A stretch of 57,607 bases of DNA from DASRTE01 sp035656095 (GTDB lineage: Bacteria; Actinomycetota; Actinomycetes; Jiangellales; Jiangellaceae), in the NCBI GenBank assembly GCA_035656095.1, contig DASRTE010000224.1, forward strand, positions 1-57,607, in the 5' to 3' direction. The stretch's first letter is position 1, and each line of letters begins with the position of its first letter. This document shows positions 7,979 to 15,335 of the stretch, one piece after another. A program made the position numbers and the translations under genes. The notes under the pieces are model-generated. The model was not told the origin of the DNA. It ran no database searches and worked only from the letters and a program-made list of their open reading frames with translations.

Positions 7979-8744
7979 CTCCCCACGACCAGCGCCGGCC
8001 CGGCGCGTCACGCCACCGGGCGGTCCGGGAGAGCACCACGGCAGCAGCCACCGTCCCGGCCGTCGACGTCCGCAGGACGGTCGGTCCGAGCGTGACCCGG
8101 ACCGCCCCGGCCGCATCGAACACAGCCAGTTCGTCCGGGGTGATTCCGCCTTCCGGGCCGACGACGAGGACGACCTCGCCGGTCACCGGCAGCGGCAGGT
8201 CGCCGATCGGCTCGGCCGCGTCCTCGTGCAGCACGATCGCCTGCTCCGCGCCGGCCAGGCGCTGGGCGAGCACGGCCGTCGTCACCGGATCGGCCACGTC
8301 GGGCAGCCAGGCGCGCCGGGACTGCTTGGCGGCCTCGCGGGCCGTCACCTGCCAGCGCCGCAGGGCACGGTTCCCGCGATCACCCTGCCAACGGGTCACC
8401 ATCCGCTGGGCGAACCAGGGGACGATCTCGTCGACACCGACCTCGGTCATGGTCTCGACGGCGATCTCGCCACGGTCGCCCTTCGGCAGCGCCTGCGCGA
8501 CGACGATGCGCGGTGCGGCGGGCGGCTCCTCGGTCCGCTCACGGACCTCGCACACCAGTCCCGCCCGGTCGGCCGCGACGACGACGCAGCGGGCGACGTT
8601 CCCGCTCCCGTCGGTGAGCTCGACGGCCTCGCCGGTGCGGATCCGTCGCACGACCGCGGCGTGGCGACCTTCGTCACCGTCGAGGACGATCCGGTCAGCC
8701 GCCCCGAGCCGCTCCGCGTCGACGATGAAGACCGGGTCACTCAC
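7905..8744 (-). CDS. rsmE: 16S rRNA (uracil1498-N3)-methyltransferase RsmE with C-terminal extension
   Basis: SPOUT methyltransferase that modifies U1498 of 16S rRNA. The N-terminal PUA-like part (to about residue 75) and the knot motifs GPEGGITPDEL and LGPTVLRTSTAG are present. The family normally ends a few residues after that knot helix, near SRTARW; here about 35 extra residues (to GDLPHRTGRPR) follow, giving 279 aa, and the last 74 nt run antisense through the end of the GerMN gene. The extension looks like read-through into inserted DNA. The GTG start at 8744 gives MSDPVFIVD; no clear ribosome site. Confidence 0.93.
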   Translation of the reverse strand: MSDPVFIVDAERLGAADRIVLDGDEGRHAAVVRRIRTGEAVELTDGSGNVARCVVVAADRAGLVCEVRERTEEPPAAPRIVVAQALPKGDRGEIAVETMTEVGVDEIVPWFAQRMVTRWQGDRGNRALRRWQVTAREAAKQSRRAWLPDVADPVTTAVLAQRLAGAEQAIVLHEDAAEPIGDLPLPVTGEVVLVVGPEGGITPDELAVFDAAGAVRVTLGPTVLRTSTAGTVAAAVVLSRTARWRDAPGRRWSWGATRPGSSVSRTSAGDLPHRTGRPR

Positions 8745-8778
8745 CGGGTGCCACCCATGACGGCTTCACCAGGCGTAT

Positions 8779-8816
8779 GGACGGTTCACCAGGCTCGTGC
8801 GCCTGGTGAACCGTCC
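8779..8816. repeat. perfect 16-bp inverted repeat between dnaJ and rsmE
   Basis: GGACGGTTCACCAGGC (8779-8794) pairs perfectly with GCCTGGTGAACCGTCC (8801-8816) across a 6-nt loop. A further copy of TTCACCAGGC lies just before it (8765-8774) and GATCAAC motifs follow (8831-8837). It stands 84 nt after the dnaJ stop in the direction of transcription, so it could act as a T-run-free terminator or be a mobile intergenic repeat. Confidence 0.75.
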
Positions 8817-8900
8817 ACCGGCATGGTGAACGTGATCAACGGTTAGCGGAGCCCGCCGCAGCAGCCGGTCGTCGCACACCTGATCAACGCGCCCCCACCC

Positions 8901-10028
8901 TCACTTGAAGGCGTCGCGGAGGCGGGAGAACAGGTTGGAGCCTTGCGCGGACACCGGGCCGTGTGCACGCTCCTCGTTGCGCAGCGCGGCGAGCTCGCGC
9001 AGCAGCTCCTCCTGCCGGTCGTCGAGGCGGGTGGGCGTCTGGACCTCGAGGTGGACGACAAGGTCGCCGCGTCCGGTGCCGCGCAACTTCGGGATGCCGC
9101 GAGCGCCGACCGTCAGCGTCTGACCGTGCTGAGCTCCCGGCATGACCTCGATCGACTCGGTGCCGTCGAGGGTCTCGAGCTCGACGGTCGTCCCCAATGC
9201 CGCGGCGGTCATCGGCAGGGGCACCGTGCAATGGAGGTCGTCGCCGGTGCGGGTGAACACGGGATGCGGCCGGACCACCAACTCGACGTAGAGGTCGCCG
9301 GGCGGGCCGCCACCGGGCCCGACCTCGCCCTGGCCGGCGAGCTGTATCCGGGTGCCCGCGTCGACACCGGCCGGGATCTTGATGGTGAGGTCGCGCCGGG
9401 TGCGCACCCGGCCGTCGCCCGCGCACTCGACACAGGGCCTCGGGTTGACCATGCCGAATCCATGGCACTGCGGGCACGGCCGGGTGGTCATGACCTGCCC
9501 GAGGAACGAGCGCTGCACCTGGCTGACCTCACCACGTCCGGCGCAGGTCGCACAGGTGACCATCTCGGTGCCCGGTGAGGTGCCGGCACCATGGCAGGCG
9601 CCGCACACGGTGGCGGTGTCGACCTGGAGGTCGCGGGTGGCACCGAACGCCGCCTCGGCCAGCTCGATCTCGAGCCGGACGAGCGCGTCCTGGCCGCGCC
9701 GGACCCGGCTGCGGGGCCCCCGGCTCGCGCCCGTGCCGCCGAAGAAGGCGTCCATGATGTCGGTGAACGAGAATCCCGCGCCGAAGCCGCCGCCCGCGCC
9801 GTTGCCGGTGGCGAGAGGGTCGCCGCCGAGGTCGTACATCTCGCGCTTGCCCGGGTCGGTGAGCACCTCGTACGCGTTCGTGATCTCCTTGAACCGCTCC
9901 TGCGTCGTGGGATCCGGGTTGACGTCAGGATGCAGCTGGCGGGCGAGACGGCGGTACGCCTTCTTGATCTCGTCCGTGGAGGCGTCCCGGGGCACGCCGA
10001 GGACCTCGTAGTAGTCGGTCGTGGGCAC
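8901..10028 (-). CDS. dnaJ: molecular chaperone DnaJ
   Basis: A 375-aa type I J-protein co-chaperone of DnaK. J domain residues 1-70 with HPD in LHPDVNP; Gly/Phe-rich stretch GGGFGAGFSF; four zinc-finger CxxCxGxG repeats (CGACHGAG, CATCAGRG, CPQCHGFG, CVECAGDG, residues about 140-210); then the client-binding beta domains. GTG at 10028 is preferred because GAGGA lies about 7 nt upstream. It starts 15 nt after the hrcA stop, so the two share an mRNA and are controlled through CIRCE. This is the second, hrcA-linked dnaJ of actinobacteria. Confidence 0.95.
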   Translation of the reverse strand: MPTTDYYEVLGVPRDASTDEIKKAYRRLARQLHPDVNPDPTTQERFKEITNAYEVLTDPGKREMYDLGGDPLATGNGAGGGFGAGFSFTDIMDAFFGGTGASRGPRSRVRRGQDALVRLEIELAEAAFGATRDLQVDTATVCGACHGAGTSPGTEMVTCATCAGRGEVSQVQRSFLGQVMTTRPCPQCHGFGMVNPRPCVECAGDGRVRTRRDLTIKIPAGVDAGTRIQLAGQGEVGPGGGPPGDLYVELVVRPHPVFTRTGDDLHCTVPLPMTAAALGTTVELETLDGTESIEVMPGAQHGQTLTVGARGIPKLRGTGRGDLVVHLEVQTPTRLDDRQEELLRELAALRNEERAHGPVSAQGSNLFSRLRDAFK

Positions 10029-10043
10029 CAAACGTCCTCGTCC

Positions 10044-11069
10044 CTAGTTGTTTCCCGCCAAGATCTGGCTGACATAACGCGCAACGGCCCCTACCGCAGC
10101 GATTGTTCCTGGGTAGTCCATGCGGGTGGGCCCGACGACACCCATGCTTGCCAGGGCCCGCTCACCCGGACCGTAGCCGGTCGTGACGATCGACGCCGCC
10201 GACAGGCCCGACGGCGCGTTCTCGTGGCCGATCCGCACCGTGAGCGTGCTGGGGCTGGTCGCCTCGCCGAGCAGCCGGAGCAGGAGAACGTGCTCTTCGA
10301 GTGCCTCGAGCAACGGCTCGAGGCCCTGGTCGAATCCCTGGCCGTACCGCGCCAGATTGGCCGTGCCGGCGACGGCGAGCCGCTCGTCGGTCCGGTCCAC
10401 CAGGGTCTCCAGCAGTGTCGCCACGACGGCGGTGACGACCTGGCGGTCGGTCGGCGAGAACGAATCCGGCAAGCTCTCGACCTTGGTCGCCACGGCCGAG
10501 ATGTCGAGACCGGCGACGACGTGGCCGAGCCGGGCGCGGAGGTCGGCGAGGAGGGCCTCGTCGGTGTCGCCCGGCAATTCTACGATGCGCTGTTCCACCC
10601 GGCCGGTGTCGGTGATGAGGACCAGCAGGACACGGTTGGTCGACAGGGGCACGAGCTCGACGTGTCGCACCGTCGAGCGGGTCAGCGACGGGTACTGGAC
10701 GACGGCGACCTGCCGGGTGAGCTGTGCCAGCAGCCGGACCGTCCGGGTGACGACGTCGTCGAGGTCGACGGCTCCGTCGAGGAAGGTCTGGATCGCCCGA
10801 CGCTCCGCGGGCGAGAGCGGCTTGACCGTCGAGAGCCGGTCGACGAACAGGCGGTAGCCCTTGTCGGTGGGAATGCGCCCGGCACTCGTGTGCGGTTGGG
10901 CGATGTAGCCCTCCTCCTCGAGCACGGCCATGTCGTTGCGGATCGTGGCCGGGGAGACGCCGAGGTGATGACGGTCGACGAGGGCCTTCGAGCCGACGGG
11001 CTCCTGGGTCGCCACGTAGTCCTGGACGATGGCGCGGAGCACGTCGAGCTTGCGGTCGTCCAACGGCAC
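10044..11069 (-). CDS. hrcA: heat-inducible transcription repressor HrcA
   Basis: A 341-aa repressor that binds CIRCE operators and silences heat-shock genes until GroE-dependent folding fails. The winged-helix N-terminus covers DYVATQEPVGSKALVDRH, SPATIRNDMAVLEEEGYI and TSAGRIPTDKGYR; the rest is the GAF-like HrcA domain. GTG at 11069 is preferred over GTG at 11096 because AGGGAGG lies 8 nt upstream and the resulting length fits the family; a start at 11096 would sit inside the CIRCE. A CIRCE ends 21 nt upstream, so autoregulation is expected. The gene directly follows hipA rather than hemW. Confidence 0.95.
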   Translation of the reverse strand: MPLDDRKLDVLRAIVQDYVATQEPVGSKALVDRHHLGVSPATIRNDMAVLEEEGYIAQPHTSAGRIPTDKGYRLFVDRLSTVKPLSPAERRAIQTFLDGAVDLDDVVTRTVRLLAQLTRQVAVVQYPSLTRSTVRHVELVPLSTNRVLLVLITDTGRVEQRIVELPGDTDEALLADLRARLGHVVAGLDISAVATKVESLPDSFSPTDRQVVTAVVATLLETLVDRTDERLAVAGTANLARYGQGFDQGLEPLLEALEEHVLLLRLLGEATSPSTLTVRIGHENAPSGLSAASIVTTGYGPGERALASMGVVGPTRMDYPGTIAAVGAVARYVSQILAGNN

Positions 11070-11089
11070 CGCGCGCACCTCCCTCGTCA

Positions 11090-11121
11090 CTGGCACTCGG
11101 ATTTCCTGAGTGCCAAGTCTA
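11090..11121 (-). promoter_or_regulatory. CIRCE operator and −10 box of hrcA-dnaJ
   Basis: On the minus strand TTGGCACTC (11116-11108), nine spacer bases and GAGTGCCAG (11098-11090) match the CIRCE consensus TTAGCACTC-N9-GAGTGCTAA with one change per arm. TAGACT at 11121-11116 is a good −10 immediately upstream. The first three bases of that hexamer are the TAG stop codon of hipA, so the promoter begins exactly at the end of the neighbouring gene. Confidence 0.92.
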
Positions 11122-12378
11122 CGTGGAACCGTCCACCAGCGAACGGATGCGGCGTTCGACGTCCTCGACCACGGATGTCTCGACCTGGGAGACGTCGGAC
11201 GCCGCGCGGGGCAAGGCCTCGCGGAGCCGTTCGAGGGTCTCGAACACGGTCTGCTCCGCGACAGCGGCCGGCAGGTGCCAGGACTGTGCCTCCTCCACCA
11301 CGTGGCGTGCGGTGATCGCCGGCAGCCACGCCTGGCCGGCTACCCAGAGACCCACCTGTCGCGTTGCCGCGAAGCGGTAGGTCGGCGCGGTGTCGTACAT
11401 CGGCGCGAGCCTGATCCCGGCGCCCTGGTGGAGGAAGCCGTAGTTGCGCGCGTGCCCGTCGGTGTCGCCGACGGCAGTGCGGACGGTGACGGCCCTGGCC
11501 AGTTCAGCGAGGTCGGCTCGGACGTGTGCACCGTGGGTTGTGAGCACCTGTGCGATGCGCCCGAAGCTCGCGCTGTCCGACGCGAGTGACTGGTATTTGT
11601 ACCTGCCGTTCGGAGGTATGCCGAGGGCCGAGCACGCGTCCTCCTGGTGCACCCGACGTACCGTTCCATCCGCACGGATCCGGTCGAACCGCTCGAGCAG
11701 CAGTCCCACCCGGCCGCCCAGCGTGACGATCTGCCCGTCGGCAACCGAAACGCCCGCCAGCGCCGCCAAACGCATGGTGAACGCCTCGGCCACGACCAGG
11801 CCGGGCGTCGCGGCCGAGTCCGGCTTGAGGATGTGGGTGCTCGGCGCACCACCGGCAGGGCGGGCCCAACGTCCATCCGGCAAGCGCGTGAGGAGCAACT
11901 TCGCCTGCAGGCCGCCGAGGGATACCCGCACATCGTCTCCGGCCCCCAGCGGGCGTGCAGGGAGGTCGATGATCGCATCGACCAGCGCGGCCTCATCCAT
12001 CGGCGTCGCGTGCGCCACTCCCGACGTCGGCGCGACGCCGGGCTCGAGGAACATGACGGCACCCGCGCAGTCGCCACCTATCGCCCGGATCAGCCCGAAC
12101 GTGTCGCCGCGCCGCACCGCGAACCGTTCCTCGAGGACGGTCCGCGACTCTCCCTCCGGCAGCACCGCTTCGGCCCAGTTCTCGACCGGTGTCCCACGAA
12201 ACGTTGCACGACGCGTCGGTAGGGCCACCGACAAGGCGATCGAGCCGAGCCCGTGGTTTTCGAGAGCCCGGTCGACATACTGCAACTGCAGCTCGCGGCG
12301 CCGCGTCCGGCGCAGCATGGCGATCTGTTCGCCGCCCAGCCAGACGGCGAGCTCGTCTGATGGCACCCGTTCAGCCAC
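11119..12378 (-). CDS. hipA: HipA-family serine/threonine kinase toxin
   Basis: A 419-aa HipA-type kinase; E. coli HipA phosphorylates glutamyl-tRNA synthetase and halts growth, other members have other targets. Visible family landmarks are the N-terminal subdomain (VWLGGEQIAMLRR), the phosphate-binding loop region VSLGGLQAKLLL, THILKPD, HQEDACSALG, the catalytic-loop GDTDGHARNYGF and the metal-site APMYDTAP. The GTG start at 12378 overlaps the end of the HTH antitoxin by 8 nt. The catalytic Asp and Asn in D-x-x-x-H-x-x-N appear intact, so it is probably active. Confidence 0.93.
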   Translation of the reverse strand: MAERVPSDELAVWLGGEQIAMLRRTRRRELQLQYVDRALENHGLGSIALSVALPTRRATFRGTPVENWAEAVLPEGESRTVLEERFAVRRGDTFGLIRAIGGDCAGAVMFLEPGVAPTSGVAHATPMDEAALVDAIIDLPARPLGAGDDVRVSLGGLQAKLLLTRLPDGRWARPAGGAPSTHILKPDSAATPGLVVAEAFTMRLAALAGVSVADGQIVTLGGRVGLLLERFDRIRADGTVRRVHQEDACSALGIPPNGRYKYQSLASDSASFGRIAQVLTTHGAHVRADLAELARAVTVRTAVGDTDGHARNYGFLHQGAGIRLAPMYDTAPTYRFAATRQVGLWVAGQAWLPAITARHVVEEAQSWHLPAAVAEQTVFETLERLREALPRAASDVSQVETSVVEDVERRIRSLVDGST

Positions 12379-12658
12379 TGTGCGCGGGATCGGCGGATAC
12401 GTCCGCAGGCGGCGTCAGTGCGGTGACTTTCACATCCGCCTGCCGCGGGACGACGACGAGCTCAGCGCCCACCACGGCCAGCGCGGCTGTCAGCCTCTCC
12501 AGCGCGCCAAGGCTGCCCGACTCCATCCGCACGACCGTCGTCCGGTCGACGTCGATCCATTCCGCCAGCTCTGCCTGGCTCATCCCGATGTCCCGGCGGC
12601 AACCGGCCAGCGCACGGCCCAGGCCGCGCGCGTCGTGTACCCGACTCCAGAAATGCAT
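12371..12658 (-). CDS. hipB: HipB-like HTH antitoxin
   Basis: A 95-aa XRE-family DNA-binding protein. The helix-turn-helix is MSQAELAEWIDVDRTTVVRMESG (residues about 25-47, motif given in parts: MSQAELAEWI then VDRTTVVRMESG). It would neutralise the downstream kinase and repress the operon. The ATG at 12658 has AAGGAG at optimal spacing, with a second AAGGAG 11 nt further up. Downstream overlap with hipA by 8 nt indicates coupling. A TATGAT −10 and three alternating half-sites lie upstream. Confidence 0.92.
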   Translation of the reverse strand: MHFWSRVHDARGLGRALAGCRRDIGMSQAELAEWIDVDRTTVVRMESGSLGALERLTAALAVVGAELVVVPRQADVKVTALTPPADVSADPAHSG

Positions 12659-12683
12659 CCGAGACTCCTTGTTGCTCCTTGAC

Positions 12684-12749
12684 ATCATACGCCTTGGATT
12701 CCCATAAGTTGCGTGAAGCCAACTTGACAGCACGGTGGCGCTGAAGTTG
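12684..12749 (-). promoter_or_regulatory. hipBA promoter and putative HipB operator half-sites
   Basis: TATGAT (12689-12684, minus strand) is a strong −10 about 25 nt before the hipB ATG. Upstream, three half-sites alternate in orientation on the plus strand: AAGTTG (12706-12711), CAACTT (12720-12725) and AAGTTG (12744-12749), giving two overlapping palindromes. They are plausible operators for the HTH antitoxin; binding is not shown by the sequence. Confidence 0.5.
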
Positions 12750-12977
12750 TATAAAAGCGACAACCCTAGCCGCGGCCGCCTCACCCCCGGGCTGCGGCGG
12801 TGGAATGCGCTGCACTCAGAGCGCGTCTGTGAACTTGTCAGCCCGACGTGGTCCGTGCAGGCTCGGCCGAGAGCGCCCCCTGCCGCGATGAGTTCCGGCC
12901 GGGTCGCGAGTCTGTTCTGGTGAGCGTCGTGGGACGTCGTACGACGCTGCCCGGCACGAGACACCACGGAGGACACC

Positions 12978-13763
12978 ATGACGACCACGCCCGGCAACGC
13001 GAGCAGCAACCTCCCCGGCAAGCCGCCAGTCGTCGACCTGGCCGCCTGGCAGACCGCCCGTGACGAGCTGCTGGTCCGCGAGAAGGCGCACACCCGTGAG
13101 GGCGACGCGATCGCCGCGGCCCGGCGGCGGCTGCCGATGGTCGAGCTCGACGGCGCGGTCGAGGTCACCGGCGTTGACGGGCCGGTCCCGTTCCTGGACC
13201 TGTTCCAGGGTCGCGAGGAGCTCGTGGTCTACAAGCACATGTGGTACGACGGCGCGCCGCACCAGGGGCAGTGCGAGGGCTGCACCACCACGGCCTGGCA
13301 CCTGAAGGACGCCGTCTACCTCAACGCCCGGGGCGTCTCGTTCGCCATGCTGACCTCGGGCCGGTGGGACGAGGTGGCTCCCTACGTCGAGTTCATGGGT
13401 TACACCCAGCCCTGGTACTCGGTGCGCGACGTGGACGCGCCGGTCGGCGGCAGCATGGGTTTCATCACCTTCTTCCTGCGCGACGGCGACCGCGTGTTCC
13501 TCACCTACTCCACGACGGGCCGCGGCAATGAGCGTGTCAACGGGTCGTTGGGCCTGCTCGACATGACGCCCTACGGCCGCGGCGAGGCGTGGGAGGACAA
13601 CCCCGAGGGCTGGCCCGAGGGGGCTCCGCGCGAGCTGGTCCCCTGGCGTTCGGATGCCGACGGGAACGCCACCTGGGGCCCGACCAGCCGGCCCGTGCCG
13701 CAGTGGACCCGCCCCGGCGCGACCCCCGTGGAGACCCTCGGCCGGCACGGCCACCACCACTGA
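12978..13763 (+). CDS. DUF899-family thioredoxin-like protein
   Basis: A 261-aa protein with the DUF899 pattern: N-terminal VDLAAWQTARDELLVREKAHTR, the R-R-x-L-P-M segment, LFQGREELVVYKHMW, the cysteine pair QCEGCTTTAWHL, and MGFITFFLRDGDRVFLTYSTTGRG. The family has a thioredoxin-like fold; no reaction is established that I can name. ATG at 12978 follows GGAGGACACC, a good ribosome site. It stands alone, divergent from hipBA and followed at once by a decayed transposase. Confidence 0.88.
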   Translation: MTTTPGNASSNLPGKPPVVDLAAWQTARDELLVREKAHTREGDAIAAARRRLPMVELDGAVEVTGVDGPVPFLDLFQGREELVVYKHMWYDGAPHQGQCEGCTTTAWHLKDAVYLNARGVSFAMLTSGRWDEVAPYVEFMGYTQPWYSVRDVDAPVGGSMGFITFFLRDGDRVFLTYSTTGRGNERVNGSLGLLDMTPYGRGEAWEDNPEGWPEGAPRELVPWRSDADGNATWGPTSRPVPQWTRPGATPVETLGRHGHHH

Positions 13764-13768
13764 CGCGC

Positions 13769-13982
13769 CTTCGTCGACGGCGTCGGCAAAGGTATCGTCA
13801 AGCGCCCCGACCAGGCCAAGGGCTTTGCCGTGCTCCACCGCCGCTGGGTCTGGAACACTCCTTCGCCTGGCTGACCAAGTTCCGCCGCCTCGTACGCGAC
13901 TACGAGACCCCTCCCAGCCACCCACGAAGCCATGATCTGGACCGCCGCCACCTGGCAGCTCAGCAACCGCCTCACCCGCTGA
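13769..13982 (+). pseudogene. IS5-family transposase, C-terminal fragment with frameshifts
   Basis: Three frames must be joined to read it: GIVKRPDQAKGFAVLHRRW, then LEHSFAWLTKFRRLVRDYET, then THEAMIWTAATWQLSNRLTR and a stop. This is the conserved C-terminus of IS5-type DDE transposases (R-R-W-V-x-E-R-x-F-A-W-L with the catalytic Glu replaced by context E in LEH). The first shift lies near 13847-13850, the second near 13918. No N-terminus or left inverted repeat is seen upstream, since the DUF899 stop is only 5 nt away. It is a dead remnant marking a past insertion. Confidence 0.85.
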
Positions 13983-14039
13983 CCCAGTTCACAGACGCTC
14001 TCTCAGACTGCCGGAGGTTCCAGTGACCTCACACCGGCC

Positions 14040-14597
14040 TTAAACGCCGGCGTCGATGCGTGCGAAGAGATCGGCGTAGGTGACACCGTGCGCCTCGAGG
14101 GCGGCGTTGACGTCACGGTCCACGGCTATGACACCGAGGAGGACGTGCTCGGAACCAATGTGCTTGTCCTTCAGCCGCAGCGCCTCGCGGAGAGCGCGCT
14201 CGAGGGCGGTCTTCGCGGTCGGAGTGAACGGGATGTGCCCACCACCGCCCCGCGATCGCCGCGAGCCGCGTCCAGTGCCGCCGGACTCACCGGCAGGGAC
14301 ACCAAGCCGGTCGATCAGTTCGGTCGCATCGACGCCGAGCGACGACAGCGCGTCGACGTCGGCGGCCGTGAGCCCGCCCAGATCGTCGCGATGCTGTGCT
14401 CGGCGCCGGATCTCGTCGCCCAGGCCGTCCATGTCGACTCCCAGATCCGTCAGCACCCGTGCGCCGGCACTCCTGGTGTCTCCCGCCACGGCCAGGGCAA
14501 GGTGCGCGGGTTCGACCCGGCCCGCCCGGGTCTCCCGGGCGATGACCTGCGCCTGGACCACTGCCGACCTCGCGTCGGCACTGAACCGCTCGAACAT
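14040..14597 (-). CDS. stand-alone double Clp-N domain protein
   Basis: A 185-aa protein made of two Clp N-terminal repeats and nothing else. Repeat 1 is residues 1-70 (MFERFSADARSAVVQAQ, PAHLALAV); repeat 2 is about 118-182 (FTPTAKTALERALREALRL, SEHVLLGVI). A Gly/Arg/Ser linker (about 95-115) joins them. No AAA+ ATPase follows. Such free N-domains could bind ClpC adaptors or substrates, or compete with ClpC; this is inference. ATG at 14597 has GAGGTG upstream. It starts 7 nt after the small HTH gene, so the two form an operon under the paired operators at 14819-14862. Confidence 0.9.
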   Translation of the reverse strand: MFERFSADARSAVVQAQVIARETRAGRVEPAHLALAVAGDTRSAGARVLTDLGVDMDGLGDEIRRRAQHRDDLGGLTAADVDALSSLGVDATELIDRLGVPAGESGGTGRGSRRSRGGGGHIPFTPTAKTALERALREALRLKDKHIGSEHVLLGVIAVDRDVNAALEAHGVTYADLFARIDAGV

Positions 14598-14604
14598 CGT
14601 CACC

Positions 14605-14814
14605 TCACCGCTTCGCGTGCTTCTTGTGCACGGCCTGCCGCGACACGCCGAGAGCATCGGCCACGTCCTGCCACGACCAGCCCACAGCCCTCGCATTGCC
14701 GACCTGCACGGACTCCAGGTGCTCGATCAGGCGACGAAGTGCAGCCACGGCTCGCAGGCCCTCGGCCGGGTCGGTCGCGTCGGCCGCACTCGCCAGCCGG
14801 GTGGCATCACTCAC
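14605..14814 (-). CDS. small HTH regulator of the Clp-N gene
   Basis: A 69-aa DNA-binding protein. The C-terminal helix-turn-helix reads WSWQDVADALGVSRQAVHKK, the only recognisable domain. An ATG at 14826 is in frame, but it lies inside a −10-like TATGTT; GTG at 14814 falls exactly 7 nt after that hexamer, so a leaderless start at 14814 (MSDATRLASAAD) is preferred. Two identical-type palindromes overlap the promoter, so it probably represses itself and the downstream Clp-N gene. It pairs with the Clp-N gene at a 7-nt gap. Confidence 0.85.
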   Translation of the reverse strand: MSDATRLASAADATDPAEGLRAVAALRRLIEHLESVQVGNARAVGWSWQDVADALGVSRQAVHKKHAKR

Positions 14815-14862
14815 GTGTGTCAACATACGTTGACAAGCCTCGCACTGTCAACTTCTGTTGAC
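14815..14862 (-). promoter_or_regulatory. tandem palindromic operators around the HTH/Clp-N promoter
   Basis: GTCAACATACGTTGAC (14819-14834) and GTCAACTTCTGTTGAC (14847-14862) are two copies of GTCAAC-N4-GTTGAC with centres 28 bp apart. On the minus strand the −35 TTGACA is the end of one copy and the −10 TATGTT, 18 nt later, is inside the other, followed 7 nt later by the GTG start. Repressor binding to either copy would block polymerase. The layout is directly visible; the identity of the repressor (the adjacent HTH protein) is inferred. Confidence 0.82.
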
Positions 14863-14964
14863 GTGCGCACGGACTCGTCGCATTCCCGACTCGTGGCAGA
14901 GCACATCGACCTCGCCGGGTCCGGCTAGCGTTGGGGCGACCGCCCGCCGACCCAGGAGGACGAC

Positions 14965-15327
14965 GTGACCTACGAGTCGCAACCCGCCGGCGTCACTGAC
15001 GAGGACCGCAACTGGGCGGTCGGCGCGCACCTGTCGGCGTTCCTCGCGGCGTATGTCGCGCTCGGGTTCCTCGGCCCGCTGGTGGTGATGCTGATCCGCG
15101 GTGATCGGTCGCCCTTCGTGCGTGCCCATGCCGTGGAGGCGCTGAATTTCAACCTCACGGTGTTGATCTATGTCGTCATCTGCGTCGTACTCGCCCTCGT
15201 CCTCATCGGCTTCCTACTCCTGGCCGGCCTGGCCGTCCTCTACCTGATCGCGGTGATCAGGGGCGCGATCGCCGCATCGCAGGGACGCGCCTACCGGTAT
15301 CCGCTGACGATCCGGTTCGTGAGTTGA
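14965..15327 (+). CDS. DUF4870-family small membrane protein
   Basis: A 120-aa integral membrane protein with the DUF4870 pattern: soluble N-terminus with EDRNWAVGAHLSAFLA, a first helix ending at LGFLGPLVVMLI, the conserved R-x-H-A-x-E-A-L-N-F-N segment (VRAHAVEALNFN), two further helices, and a C-terminus YRYPLTIRFV. Family function is unknown. GTG at 14965 follows GGAGGACGAC. The gene is convergent with hemW, 8 nt apart. Confidence 0.88.
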   Translation: MTYESQPAGVTDEDRNWAVGAHLSAFLAAYVALGFLGPLVVMLIRGDRSPFVRAHAVEALNFNLTVLIYVVICVVLALVLIGFLLLAGLAVLYLIAVIRGAIAASQGRAYRYPLTIRFVS

Positions 15328-15335
15328 GTGCCCGG

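Noticed and set aside
12735..12923. A 62-codon frame between hipB and the DUF899 gene
   Set aside because: No ribosome site, no domain, and composition unlike the neighbours; the region is a divergent promoter.
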